Shown here piece after piece: positions 49,796 through 60,000 of a stretch of DNA of 60,000 nt. The stretch comes from Symbiodinium natans (taxonomy: Eukaryota; Sar; Dinophyceae; Suessiales; Symbiodiniaceae). A program made the position numbers and the translations under genes. A model generated the notes under the pieces. The model saw only the letters and a list, made by a program, of their open reading frames with translations. It did not search any database and was not told where the DNA came from. Where the stretch lies: assembly GCA_905221605.1 (NCBI GenBank), contig CAJNDS010002176.1, positions 136,300-196,299 on the forward strand. Reading direction: 5' to 3'. Within the stretch, counting starts at the first letter, position 1; every line of letters starts with the position of its first letter.

Positions 49796-49870
49796 GGCTT
49801 AGACTCTCAGAAGTATCCGTCTCAGTGGTCCGAGCTTCGCTGCAGTCCCAGGCGCACGTTCGCGAAGAGA
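49796..49870 (+). CDS. Candidate exon
   Basis: CATGTCAG|G acceptor and AGA|GCCCCTAAACC, a GC donor at the first C-rich heptamer. Phase 0 gives LDSQKYPSQWSELRCSPRRT. One other frame is open. The following intron is a 19-unit CCCTAAA tract plus another CCCTAAA tract. Confidence 0.42.
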
Positions 49871-49872
49871 GC

Positions 49873-50006
49873 CCCTAAACCCTAAACCCTAAACCCTAAA
49901 CCCTAAACCCTAAACCCTAAACCCTAAACCCTAAACCCTAAACCCTAAACCCTAAACCCTAAACCCTAAACCCTAAACCCTAAACCCTAAACCCTAAACC
50001 CTAAAC
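49873..50006. repeat. (CCCTAAA)n tract, about 19 perfect units
   Basis: Uninterrupted array lying inside a predicted intron. Confidence 0.95.
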
Positions 50007-50241
50007 CCCTTACCCTAAAGCCTATCTGAAAAACCTTATACCTGGTCAATATAATCTGCCCACCCCTTGCCCGCCCCAACACTCACATGTAGAGTGTGCG
50101 GTGGGGTAAGGACACACGCCGGCAAGGCGCCTCAAGGGCTGCAGCTCACCCTAAACCCTAAACCCTAAACCCTAAACCCTAAACCCTAAACCCTGAACCC
50201 TAAACCCTAAACCCTAAACCCTAAACCCCTGCATGTTGCAG

Positions 50242-50323
50242 GATCTGGGCTATGAGCCCATCATCCCCTTCCGCGAGGGCTGGAATGACTCCATCGAAAC
50301 GGTGCTGAATCTAATCATGGCGC
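50242..50323 (+). CDS. Candidate exon, well supported
   Basis: ATGTTGCAG|G acceptor and GCGC|GTAAAAAT donor. Phase 0 to 1, with LGYEPIIPFREGWNDSIETV and a hydrophobic end. It connects in phase to 50856. No family recognised. Confidence 0.58.
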
Positions 50324-50742
50324 GTAAAAATTCCACTCGGGTGTTTCGGGTTTTCGGGTTTAGGGCTTTAGGCTTTAGGGTTTAGAGTTTAGGGTTACTG
50401 TACAACCTGTATATTAATATTGGGGAGGGGGGGGGTTCTGAAGTTAGGGTTTAGGGCTTGGGGTTTGCGATGTTAGGTGTACCTTATTGCGGTCGTTCTC
50501 AGAAGGGGATCCTACTATTTGGGGGTCTAGATAAGGGTCCCCTATTTTCGTAAACCCCATATGTGTGTGTACATGTAGAGAAAGTACCCAAAAGTAGGCC
50601 CAGACATAGATGGACATATATGTATAGAGAAATGGAGCTCCTAGGCTCCTAGCTGTTTAGATGAAAAATATACATACACAACTACATGACTAAGTAGAAA
50701 AGCACATATATATGTGTACATATATGTATATATATATATATA

Positions 50743-50802
<60 letters not shown>

Positions 50803-50835
50803 TGGGTGTGGGTGTGGGTGTGTGTGTGTGTGTGT
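50743..50835. repeat. TG microsatellite
   Basis: (TG)n with GGGTG interruptions, in a predicted intron. Confidence 0.95.
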
Positions 50836-50855
50836 CCGTAATTCATTCTGAACAG

Positions 50856-50970
50856 TGATTGCGATTGAGGACTGGTTCAAGAGCGCCTTGGCTGCGGATG
50901 AGGATTGGAACTTATGGCCCACAGGCCTTGGTTCAGCCCTCTGGCTCCTCGGGGGGCCTACTTCGGATGG
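50856..50970 (+). CDS. Candidate exon, well supported
   Basis: TTCTGAACAG acceptor, GC donor at GATGG|GCATTT. Phase 1 to 2, containing IEDWFKSALAADEDWNLWPT, then a Leu/Gly-rich part. Trp-rich and acidic. The phase fits both neighbours. No family recognised. Confidence 0.58.
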
Positions 50971-51059
50971 GCATTTAGGGTTTAGGGTTTAGGGTTTGGG
51001 GTTTAGGGTCTAGGGTTTAGGGTATTTGGGGTTTAGGGTTTAGGTGTCTAAAGACTTAG

Positions 51060-51311
51060 GGGCCTCTTGGGTCAGAACGGGTATTCCACACCCGACAACA
51101 TGTGGGGCTTGTTCGATTTTAAGGACAGAGTTGCTACGCATTCATGGGATACGGCGTGCTCAGGACAGCAGGGTAGTAGTACTGCGGCTCTCAGGGGTTT
51201 GGGGTTCGGGGTCCTGGTCTGCACTGAGGGTTGGGGGGCCTATGAGGCCCTCAGAACGCCAGGAGCCCTGAAGGACCCCGAAGCCTGGAGCATGCGTGCA
51301 CCCAGAAGCCT
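51060..51311 (+). CDS. Candidate long exon (84 codons)
   Basis: GACTTAG|G acceptor and GCCT|GAACCCTAAACCC (GA donor at a C-rich heptamer). Open over 252 nt, phase 2 to 2. Contains YSTPDNMWGLFDFKDRVATH and later TEGWGAYEALRTPGALKDPE. Length and composition make it one of the best candidates. No domain recognised. Confidence 0.58.
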
Positions 51312-51415
51312 GAACCCTAAACCCGAAACCCTAAACCCGAAACCCTAAACCCTAAACCCTAAACCCTAAACCCTAAGCCCTAAACCCTAAACCCTAAACC
51401 CTAAACCACCTTGAG

Positions 51416-51497
51416 GGAGCCTGCCTTGAGAGTGACCCTCGGTCGCCCGCACCAAGCGAAACAGGAGCTCAGCAGTGTATTCTCAAGGAATCTAGGG
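51416..51497 (+). CDS. Candidate exon
   Basis: ACCTTGAG|G acceptor. Phase 2 gives PALRVTLGRPHQAKQELSSV. Donor GGG|GTCGGA is uncertain. Confidence 0.45.
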
Positions 51498-51599
51498 GTC
51501 GGAATGATTTAACTGCCAATAGTCTTCCCTTGTGGTCTCTTTGTACTTATACTATAAGAAAGTCCTGGGCCAGCGCCTGGGGCATGACTCCCTCCTCAG

Positions 51600-51678
51600 G
51601 AGAGTGGCTGCCAAAGTACTTGGATCGCCAAGTTGCCAGTAGCAACCTGGCGAGGGTACGGTCTGTGTTCCCCTGACT
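51600..51678 (+). CDS. Candidate exon, frame uncertain
   Basis: CCTCCTCAG|G acceptor. Phase 1 gives EWLPKYLDRQVASSNLARVR, phase 0 gives ESGCQSTWIAKLPVATWRGY. A GA donor at CCT|GACTTT is possible. Confidence 0.42.
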
Positions 51679-53171
<1,493 letters not shown>

Positions 53172-53275
53172 CTTAGCTTCCTTCTCGACCCTGGCAAGAC
53201 CCGCGGTGCTGAAGTGCTGATCCACACACCCAGGCTTGCACGCGTAGCATGTGTCGCCACGGCACATGCGCCAGA
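53172..53275 (-). CDS. Candidate exon, Cys-rich
   Basis: TTGCCTCAG acceptor and consensus-like donor GCTAAG|GTAAAGTC on the - strand. Phase 1 to 0, 34 codons, with CRGDTCYACKPGCVDQHFST. The Cys pattern (four Cys in 14 residues) could bind metal, but no named family is recognised. Confidence 0.55.
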
Positions 53276-54012
53276 CTGAGGCAAAGCAAGAAAGTCGAGT
53301 AGCCCGGCGATGGGCTTTCGACCATGGACTTCATTTTTCTCTGTTGGATCCCTCGTCTCGAGGTGGATTTTAATAAAGGTGATTGTTGGAAAGGCTCCAA
53401 CCCTTCCCCATCCTTGTAGAGATCTGGAAGGGATCAGAAGAGTTCAGCGTTTCGACGGAAGGCTGCAGATAAGCTGACATGGATTTTGGGTGGCTCCAGG
53501 GTCATTTCCCCACATAGGGATGCTGTGCGAAGCAGCAGTCGTTGAAACACAGGGCTGTTTTTTCGGGTTCTGGGGGCGAGGCTTCGGGGTGCGCTGGTTT
53601 GGAGCAGCTGGTAGCGCTGGGCCATTGCCCGGCGCAAGTGTCGACGGGCCAGAGGAGCGCGTGGTGGCGATCAAAATGTGCGGGGTTCACTATATCAGGG
53701 GTAGCTTATTGGGGTCCTCATGAAAAGGGGATCCTACTATTTAGCGACTATTTTATGGGGGTCCCCTGTTTCCCTGAACCTCCATGTGGGATTCCGCTTC
53801 CCCTCCACAAGCCCTGCACTTGCCCCCTACATAGGGGTTTGGTGGTGTGGGATGCCTAGGTTGGTGGTCATAATTACCTTGAGGTGGTCCGGCTTCAAGG
53901 CAGGTTCGGAATGGGCCATGGTGCGATTCGTTCCGGGGGCCTGTGTTCGAGAGTGCAGTATGTTAGAGAACATGCAAGAAAAGCATTACGAGCTTTGTGA
54001 ACCGAAGCAGAC
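53276..54012. other. Unclear islands and element E copy
   Basis: Unique DNA open on both strands (53440-53690), element E (53697-53790), and further open DNA with no clear boundaries. Confidence 0.35.
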
Positions 54013-54053
54013 CTGTAGTCGAATCGGGCCTTCTCGGCCTCCTTGTAGAGAGC
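54013..54053 (-). CDS. Candidate exon, charged helix
   Basis: CTCTCCAG|G acceptor and CTACAG|GTCTGC donor. ALYKEAEKARFDY in phase 0. The same frame is open upstream (ARLSASTLQ), so the exon may be longer. The + strand is also open here. Confidence 0.4.
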
Positions 54054-55046
54054 CTGGAGAGTCGAGGCCGAAAGACGTGCTTGCGAAGGAGGCCGGTCCG
54101 GCCCAGGCCGAGGGGTTCGGGGGTGGGTTGGGCGTGGGGGGGGGTGTGAGGGAACCCACGCGCTGGCGAACCCCAAAGTTCCCAAGTGAATATCTCTGGC
54201 AGGCCTTTCCGGCGAGGCATGTAGCGGGTCGTGCCGCATCAGCGAAGGCACGGACATTTGAAGCTGAATTTGGCGGTTGCTACGCTTTGTGGCTGAGGTT
54301 CACGTAGTGCAGCACCCAACCCTTCTGCCCCTCAGTGCGAGACGTACCGGCTAGTGCGGGCCACTCGCCAGGCCCCTGCAGTTCCGATTCGGCCGGGGCC
54401 GCAGTGCGACGGCCACCAGCAAAGCGTCACGGGATGTCCCGGGGCATTCCTAAACCCCTGAGATTGAGAACCCCTAAGAACCCCTAAGAACCCCTAAGAA
54501 CCCCTAAGATCCCCTAAGAACCCCTAAGAACCCCTAAGAACCCCTAAAGGCCTAATCCCCTACAAGGCATCCTGAGGCTTACAGTCTTGAAGGGGGTCAC
54601 GGGGTGTTGGATATCCACATCCGTGTTCCTCCGTGCTCAGCGAGGCTTTGCAGAGGCGCATAAGTCGCATGCTCACGGTTGAGGGGGGCTTCACAGTTCA
54701 AGGGGGTGCGCTGGCTGTGGTGCTGGTATGCTTAGCCTGCCTCTTCGGACCGGCTTTAGGACTGCTTTTAATTCATTAATTCATGGAGAGCTTGCCAAGC
54801 ACCCGAGGTCAATGGACTCCTTGGAGGAAGTCTGGAACGAGTGGACGCTGATCTGCATACTCGGGCCGCTTGGCACCTGTTGGCCAAGAGAAGTCGCAGA
54901 AGCACTTTGCAGCATTTTGGGGGGGTTTCCCGAACTTGGGGGGGTGCCTTGTTGGGGGGGGGGGGGGGTCCTTGTTGTAAGAAAAACCAAGTAACTGGGG
55001 GGTTGATTCCAGGGGTCCCATATTTTCGTAGGCCCCCCCCCCACAC
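54054..55046. other. Unique DNA, 10-bp repeat, G runs
   Basis: Holds a 10-bp repeat AACCCCTAAG (54461-54548, about nine units), unique GC-rich DNA with unassigned open frames, a 15-G run and a diverged element E (54936-55030). Confidence 0.4.
54461..54548. repeat. 10-bp AACCCCTAAG array
   Basis: About nine tandem units, one with a T variant. It looks like another lengthened derivative of the C-rich heptamer. Confidence 0.85.
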
Positions 55047-55226
55047 AGAGCCTTCTGCTGCAGGCTCGTGGCCATCATGCTCACAAGCATCATCACCGCG
55101 AACAAGAGGCGCAAAGCACGTCTCCACGCCGCATCTTCTAGCACTCCCGGGAGTTGGCGCCAGGTTTCTGCGAAGTTGTCGTTGTGCATGTCCGTCTTCA
55201 CCCGAGGAACTTCTTCTGGTACATTC
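55047..55226 (-). CDS. Candidate exon with a membrane helix
   Basis: ACTTGGAG|G acceptor. 180 nt open in phase 2. Acidic N part (VKTDMHNDNFAETWRQLPGV), then a helix RALRLLFAVMMLVSMMATSL, suggesting a single membrane span. The GT donor near 55046 is in a G-rich run. One of the best - strand candidates. Family unknown. Confidence 0.57.
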
Positions 55227-55302
55227 CTCCAAGTTCTCCATTTTAAACCCTAAACCCTAAACCCTAAACCCTTTCTACCCTAGAACTCTCGAATGCAAGT
55301 AC

Positions 55303-55442
55303 CTGGAATAGCCCTCCAAGATCCAATACACGTTGGCATGCATCTTGCCACCCCCTGAAGCGTCACGTTGCCAGCGTCTTTTGTGCAGATGCCTTGGCTA
55401 CATGTTGAACTCCCAAGCGCGCTAGCTTTAACACCGATGACC
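55303..55442 (-). CDS. Candidate exon
   Basis: TCTAGCAG|G acceptor and TTCCAG|GTACTTGC donor. Phase 2 to 1, 46 codons, Cys/Gly-rich (SSTCSQGICTKDAGNVTLQG). No domain recognised. Confidence 0.5.
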
Positions 55443-55543
55443 CTGCTAGACTGCCAGTCCGGATGCTTAGTGGCTGGGCCGAGTATTGTTGCAATGGTCA
55501 TCATTGTTCGTGTTCTAATTGCAGCTGCTATTATGAACCTTAC

Positions 55544-55670
55544 CATTACGAAGATCACCCGCTCGTTTCCCTGATCGCCGCTTGCCGCACATCCTTTTTT
55601 TAAGGGAGAACCTTTGGCATTCAGATTGGGCCACCAGGCGTGCCTTGCTGTCATGGGGCACCCGAAACCG
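55544..55670 (-). CDS. Candidate exon with consensus donor
   Basis: TTACACAG acceptor and AATG|GTAAGGTTC donor. Phase 0 to 1, 42 codons. Contains RFRVPHDSKARLVAQSECQR, then a strongly basic stretch. Confidence 0.55.
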
Positions 55671-56439
55671 CTGTGTAACTTGCAAAGTCGCAAGATTGGC
55701 CCCCAAACCCCAAACCCCAAACCCCAAACCCCAAACCCTAAACCCTAAACCCTAAACCCTAAACCCTAAACCCTAAACCCTAAACCCTAAACCCTAAACC
55801 CTCTGCAGTCGCTTTCCTTCATGGGTGGCGTCACCCTTAGGAGATCCGAAGCTGAAGCCCAAAGTCCTGTTTCGCAGGAGCCAGCCAGGCAAAATCAGCC
55901 GCAGCCTGAGACTTGTTAGGGTTTTGGGTTTAGGGCTTAGGGCCTAGGGCTTAGGGTTTAGGGTTTGGGGTTTAGGGTTTAGGGCTTAGGGTTTGGGGTT
56001 TAGGGCCATGTGGGTAGTTCCCCTAGTGGTACCCTTTAGCCTTAAGTCGAAGACAAGGGTGCCCCTATTATGGGATGGTTACCGGGCTACCAAGAAGCTA
56101 GGGTCCCCCTTTGGGGGATCCTTTTTTCGTGAGGGTGCCATACTATGTAAGGGACCCACGAAGGGACCGCAATTTAGGGAGCCATGCATGTCCTGTCTCC
56201 CTCGCCCTGTCCCCGAACATGCGCCCAATGCCGGAATCTCGCACGGCAGCATGAGCTTTTTCTGCTGGCATATGACTACAGCCCCTAAACCCTACACCCT
56301 TAACACCCGAAGCCCCCAATGAGCCCAAAACGAATGACTCTTTTAGGGGATGTATATATATATATATATACACATATATGTACAGTTGTTTTTCCTCTCT
56401 CCCTCGCTCTCTCTCTCTTATCCGACTGTATCTCTTAAA
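55671..56439. other. Heptamer tract and possible exons
   Basis: CCCCAAA/CCCTAAA tract (55698-55800), an island at 55803-55915 open in two - frames, degenerate heptamers, an introner-like copy (56024-56095), a possible - exon near 56190-56270 (EKAHAAVRDSGIGRMFGDR) and a TA microsatellite (56350-56380). Confidence 0.4.
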
Positions 56440-56519
56440 CTCCAACTGCATGGCGGCTCAGTGCTACGGCCGCTGCCCGGACCTCTGAGGTCGATTGCTG
56501 GAGCTCGAGACGCAACTGC
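56440..56519 (-). CDS. Candidate exon, helical
   Basis: TTTGAG|G acceptor. Phase 2 gives QLRLELQQSTSEVRAAAVAL. The right edge is uncertain. The phase follows 56580-56629 if that exon uses a GC donor. Confidence 0.45.
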
Positions 56520-56579
56520 CTCAAAGAGTTCAAAGAGTGTCAGGGTCAGGGTCAGCGAATATTTCCGGGGGCATCACGC

Positions 56580-56629
56580 CTGTAGCTGTCCGTGCTGGCC
56601 AAACCGCGCAGTGACTCCACCGAGGGAAC
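56580..56629 (-). CDS. Candidate exon with strong acceptor
   Basis: GGCTGTTTTTCAG|G acceptor. Phase 0 gives VPSVESLRGLASTDSYR. Ends at CTACAG|GCGTGA (GC donor). Confidence 0.52.
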
Positions 56630-56741
56630 CTGAAAAACAGCCAAGTTACCTCCTCGTGGCCGGAAACATGGGTTTAGGGTTTAGGGTTTGGAGTTAAGGG
56701 TTTCGAGTTTAGGGTTCAGGGTTTAGGGTTTAGGGATGATC

Positions 56742-56849
56742 ATGAAGCAAATGGTGGGCGCAGTCTGAAGCACGACAGCTGACACTGGAACGCAGACTGA
56801 GGCGCTGGCGTCTCACGGGCTCAAGCACTGCAGGCGCGTACAGCAGCTG
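56742..56849 (-). CDS. Candidate exon
   Basis: GAGAAAACAG acceptor. 36 codons, phase 0 to 0, containing LYAPAVLEPVRRQRLSLRSS. Ends at CAT|GATCATCCCTAAACC, a GA donor just before C-rich heptamers. Confidence 0.5.
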
Positions 56850-56916
56850 CTGTTTTCTCGGGTTTAGGGTTTAGGGTTTAAGGCTCAGGGTTTAGGGTTT
56901 AGGGTTTAGGGTTCAC

Positions 56917-57005
56917 CGGACGAAGACACAGGCGTGTCATTGACTGGGGCAATTCTCTCATCAGTGTTGTGGCAATGGAGGTGTCAAGTTGTCGGCCGAC
57001 TTTTC
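56917..57005 (-). CDS. Candidate exon
   Basis: TTGCTCCAG|G acceptor and CCG|GTGAACCCTAAACCC donor. Phase 1 to 0, with GRQLDTSIATTLMRELPQSM. It fits the phase of the preceding and following candidates. Confidence 0.52.
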
Positions 57006-57141
57006 CTGGAGCAATGACCTACACCAACGCTCCAACTTCTCAACTGTCGTTCATCCTTGATGCGAGCATGGATACAAACAGGAGACGTGGACGCAGAGTA
57101 GAGCTGTGGATGTAATTTGATGTAATATTCAGCTGCTGTAC

Positions 57142-57205
57142 CACAGCGAATGCCAGGCAAGATGAATGAGAATGCATTGCTGAACACGCTGTCCTGCTTT
57201 GACAT
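57142..57205 (-). CDS. Candidate first exon of the - strand gene
   Basis: ATG at 57205 begins MSKQDSVFSNAFSFILPGIR, with a GT donor at TGTG|GTACAGC. The frame is also open without splicing down to 56984 (73 codons), so a single longer exon is possible. GCATTTTTCAG just upstream could be a trans-splicing acceptor, and a TATA-like element lies about 30 bp further up. Confidence 0.48.
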
Positions 57206-57678
57206 GTTGACATTCTGAAAAATGCCGACCCCTCTTATATATCCACTACACTACTAAAACCGCAACGGAAAACATGCGGCGCTGCGTCACTGCGCTAGTC
57301 TTCAATGACTCGCGGAGCCCCATGGAGCCTTCGCCAACATCTCCACTCCAGCCTGCGTTTTACTATGTTTGAACAGAAAAACCCTACTTGTATGATAGGA
57401 GTCCAGCCCAATACTACTCAAGCCCTAAGCCCCCAAACCCTAACTCCTCCCCTCCCCCGCTACTGGGGGCCCAAAAAAGCCCCACATAAACACAAAGATC
57501 CTACCATGGGGTATAAGGGCTTTCAAAAAACCTGTTTGTAGAATCCCTATGTTTATGTGGTTTTTGGGCCTCCACCCTCAACCCAAAACCCAGAACCCCA
57601 ACCTTAAACACTAAACCCTCAACCTCCTCCTTCTCCCCCCACCCTAAACCCTAAACCCTAAACCCTAAACCCTAAACC

Positions 57679-57710
<32 letters not shown>

Positions 57711-57934
57711 ACCTCCTCCTCACCCCCGAAGATACCTCTGCCAGGCAGCCTCTCGTTGCTTCGGCAGGCTGCGGAGGCCCATACGCCGCTTTGGCGGAAG
57801 CTTTGTGTTTTCTTTTGGTAGGGTTCAGGGTTTAGGGTTTAGGGTTTAGGGTTTAGGGTTTAGGGTTTAGGGTTTAGGGTTTAGGGTTTAGGGTTTAGGG
57901 TTTAGGGTTTAGGGTTTAGGGTTTTTAGGCTTAG
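57206..57934. promoter_or_regulatory. Divergent intergenic region
   Basis: Separates the - strand set (start 57205) from the + strand set (57935 on). Contains GGATATATAAGAGG on the - strand (57231-57244), unique DNA, CCCTAAA and CCCTCAA tracts (57640-57712) and a 14-unit TTTAGGG tract (57826-57921). Dinoflagellate promoters usually lack TATA boxes, so the TATA-like site is only suggestive. Confidence 0.35.
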
Positions 57935-58109
57935 CAGTTGGGAGAATGGGGTGGACAGCGGTTGCATGTTTGCAAGGATCGCAGGGTTTCTGCACCGTTC
58001 TGCTACTGGGGTACCATCGGTCCTGTAAATCCAGAGGTTGCAGAAGTCATGAAGGCCTCAGTGACCCCAACAGATGCCCTTAATTGCCCTTCCTTTGAAT
58101 TGAACATGG
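57935..58109 (+). CDS. Candidate long exon, well supported
   Basis: TTAGGCTTAG acceptor just after a TTTAGGG tract and ATGG|GTATTTG donor. 58 codons, phase 0 to 1: GEWGGQRLHVCKDRRVSAPF, then IGPVNPEVAEVMKASVTPTD. Other frames have stops. No domain recognised. Confidence 0.62.
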
Positions 58110-58267
58110 GTATTTGTCCCAAAATAGGGGTACCCCTGTAGACCCCCAGATTTAGCAAAAAACACTCCCTGTACAAGGACCCCCCCCAAAACAGGTACCC
58201 TAATGTTCGGAAGCCCCCCCACCCCCCCATGTCTGGAACTCCCTTAAGCGACACCCACTTGCTTCCC

Positions 58268-58362
58268 CACCCTAAACCCTAAACCCTAAACCCTAAACCC
58301 TAAACCCTAAACCCTAAACCCTAAACCCTAAACCCTAAACCCTAAACCCTAAACCCTAAACC
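58268..58362. repeat. (CCCTAAA)n tract, about 13 units
   Basis: Perfect array in a predicted intron. Confidence 0.95.
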
Positions 58363-58607
58363 CGCCAAGGAAAGAGGAGCCAGTTCTCACATCCAGCGAG
58401 GCAGGGTCGAGGGTCTTTCTCCTTACACCCTGGCCCATCCTCCCTGTGGACGCCCCCTTGCTCTGCCCCTAACCCTAACATGCCATTGAAGGGTTTAGGG
58501 TTTAGGGTTTAGGGTTTAGGGTTTAGGGTTTAGGGTTTAAGGTTTCAGAGGGTTGAGGGTTCAGGGCTTTGGGGCCCAATAGCACCCCCTTTTGCCTCCG
58601 ATTAAAG

Positions 58608-58674
58608 CCTTCTTGCAAGCGAGTTTTTGGGGAGGACCTCAGCGTTTGGGATGGCACGGCTGGCGCCCTGGGAG
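58608..58674 (+). CDS. Candidate exon with strong donor
   Basis: CGATTAAAG acceptor, GGGAG|GTAGGTGT donor. Phase 1 to 2, containing LQASFWGGPQRLGWHGWRPG. The phase fits 57935-58109. Confidence 0.45.
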
Positions 58675-58798
58675 GTAGGTGTCGCCGTTGAAGACTCTGC
58701 TGAGTTCGTAATCCAGGGCTGTAAGGCTGGCAAATTTTCCTATTTCATTGGAGCATAAAGCTTTGCATGAGACCCTACCGGCCTAAGCTAGCTGTCAG

Positions 58799-58917
58799 GG
58801 AACATCCATGTCACAGAAATATGTCAAGGCGGAGCTGTCGTTGGCTAGCGCGAGACTTTTCTCTCAAGGACTGGTTGACTCAGAGTTCGAGAGTTCTCGA
58901 CAGTCCCAACTTTGCGC
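58799..58917 (+). CDS. Candidate exon, frame uncertain
   Basis: GCTGTCAG|G acceptor and a GC donor before GCCCCTAAACCC. The phase continuing 58608 gives CRWLARDFSLKDWLTQSSRV. Another open frame gives KYVKAELSLASARLFSQGLV. Both are long and stop-free. Confidence 0.48.
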
Positions 58918-58920
58918 GCC

Positions 58921-59088
58921 CCTAAACCCTAAACCCTAAACCCTAAACCCTAAACCCTAAACCCTAAACCCTAAACAAACCCTAAACCCTAAACCCTAAA
59001 CCCTAAACCCTAAACCCTAAACCCTAAACCCTAAACCCTAAACCCTAAACCCTAAACCCTAAACCCTAAACCCTAAACCCTAAACCCT
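58921..59088. repeat. (CCCTAAA)n tract, about 24 units
   Basis: Longest heptamer array in the window, interrupted once by AAACAAACC. It lies between two candidate exons. Confidence 0.95.
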
Positions 59089-59108
59089 AGCACGCCCCAA
59101 ATGAGCAG

Positions 59109-59190
59109 GGACGAGACCATGCTGGGAAAACGTCTTCTTGCCTCCTCCCTTGCTGCGTTGTGCTGTAGAATCCTAAACCCCTACACTTGG
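59109..59190 (+). CDS. Candidate exon, hydrophobic helix
   Basis: ATGAGCAG|G acceptor. Phase 2 gives DETMLGKRLLASSLAALCCR. The right edge is at the start of a partial fold-back element A (59192). Confidence 0.48.
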
Positions 59191-59191
59191 G

Positions 59192-59260
59192 ACGTTCTCC
59201 CGGTTATACTCACAGTCCTCAATAGGGATTATAAGAGGGGCCACTATAATCCCTATGACC
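59192..59260. mobile_element. Fold-back element A, partial copy
   Basis: ACGTTCTCCCGGTTATACTC, then CAGTCCTCAATAGGGATTAT and the start of a right arm (ATAATCCCTATGA). The terminal part of the right arm is missing. Confidence 0.55.
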
Positions 59261-59272
59261 CGTTTTTTTCAG

Positions 59273-59430
59273 CGTTCCGAGGTTGCCTTGTTCTCCTGTT
59301 TGGTCGGAACAGGCCAGGCAGATCTTTGTGAGAGGTTCTTGCAAGACAGGGGGGGCCAAAATGAAGTCCGGTGGTTGACTTCCATTTCAGAATGCCTTCT
59401 CAGGGGCTTTCTGTCAGGATGCGGCATACT
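59273..59430 (+). CDS. Candidate exon with strong acceptor
   Basis: CCCGTTTTTTTCAG acceptor. Phase 0 is open for more than 50 codons: RSEVALFSCLVGTGQADLCE, then WLTSISECLLRGFLSG. The right boundary is approximate. No domain recognised. Confidence 0.55.
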
Positions 59431-59699
59431 GAGTCCGTACCCTACCCTTGCTTTCTCCCAAAAAGGGCAGGCCTCTCATTGGGTACCAGTTCCGACTACC
59501 TACGGGGTGTGGGGATGGATGCTTCGGAAGTAGAGTTCACCTTGGTGCTCGTGAGCTAGCGAGGGCTTCGAGGTGGATCTCGGGACATGGATATCATGAG
59601 TACAGGCAAGTCCAAAGGTACCCAGGTACTTGTAGCTTTGCGCATGTATGTGTGTAGATATACTGTTTATACATATGCTGCTTGAACGTGGAAACCCAG

Positions 59700-59885
59700 G
59701 CCACGAGTTCTGCAACTGCACTCAAGAATCGCGTTGGGCGTTGGGCTTCGGCGTTGCTGACTTCGATGTCTCCCGAGGAAGCTCCACAACACTTAGCCGG
59801 CCGTGAGGACTTCTTGCCATGCCCTACGCCTTCTCGCTCGCCTTTGCACTCGGCATTCGAGGGTTCGAAGAGCTTTCGCGGCTGA
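59700..59885 (+). CDS. Candidate exon ending in a stop
   Basis: AAACCCAG|G acceptor. 61 codons then TGA (59883-59885). Contains SSATALKNRVGRWASALLTS and PEEAPQHLAGREDFLPCPTP. Possibly a terminal exon. The opposite strand is open over the same DNA. Confidence 0.48.
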   Translation, partial: ATSSATALKNRVGRWASALLTSMSPEEAPQHLAGREDFLPCPTPSRSPLHSAFEGSKSFRG

Positions 59886-60000
59886 GGCGAGCTTCGAAAC
59901 AAGGCACTAGAATAGACCCGAACTGTGGAACCATTGGATAGTTCTCCGAGGTGCTGTATACGGCATGAACATGGCTATCTCCATTGTAACACATCCACTT

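Overview
The window looks like nuclear DNA of a dinoflagellate. No species is assigned. The evidence is a very large number of TTTAGGG/CCCTAAA heptamer tracts in both orientations, short protein-like islands bounded by AG|G acceptors and GT, GC or GA donors (the unusual splice-site set reported for Symbiodinium), and a Ty1/copia element of a dinoflagellate-like type. The first bases are G-rich on the + strand, which is the wrong orientation for a left chromosome end, so the heptamers are treated as interstitial.

Main reading: most of the window is not simple subtelomeric filler. Many unique islands of 40-250 bp between heptamer tracts read as exons. The clearest case is three consecutive + strand islands (6546-6632, 7304-7399, 8058-8146) that, read as spliced exons in compatible phases, give one RNA-recognition motif of the Mei2-like (RRM_2) type. 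The introns between them consist mostly of telomere-like repeats and other repeat elements. Candidate + strand exons run from about 1.3 to 36 kb and end in an apparent terminal exon at 45874-46093. A second + strand set lies at 47-51.7 kb, a - strand set at 57.2-53.2 kb, and a third + strand set at 57.9-59.9 kb. The last two face away from each other across a roughly 0.7 kb intergenic stretch. Exon calls are from reading only. Short islands are often open in more than one frame, so confidence is modest outside the RRM and the longer islands.

Repeats by region: 1-24 kb, heptamers, fold-back elements and a three-copy tandem block of exon-bearing DNA (14.5-19 kb); 24.3-28.2 kb, AATTAAAGAAATT palindromic arrays; 26.7-27.1 kb, a 42-bp minisatellite; 28.2-33.3 kb, a degenerate GAGCTC-rich minisatellite with higher-order copies; 36447-45807, a copia element on the - strand with 298-bp LTRs differing at one base; 47.5-48.5 kb, an array of nine near-perfect hairpins inside a predicted intron; 48.7-55 kb, another dispersed short element.

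The copia element encodes gag, protease and integrase in one 1891-codon frame. An HxD...H...R region resembling 2OG-Fe(II) oxygenases, reverse transcriptase/RNase H and a membrane/SAP-like tail lie in an overlapping second frame, reached by a +1 shift. It sits antisense in a predicted intron of the host gene and was inserted into a heptamer tract.
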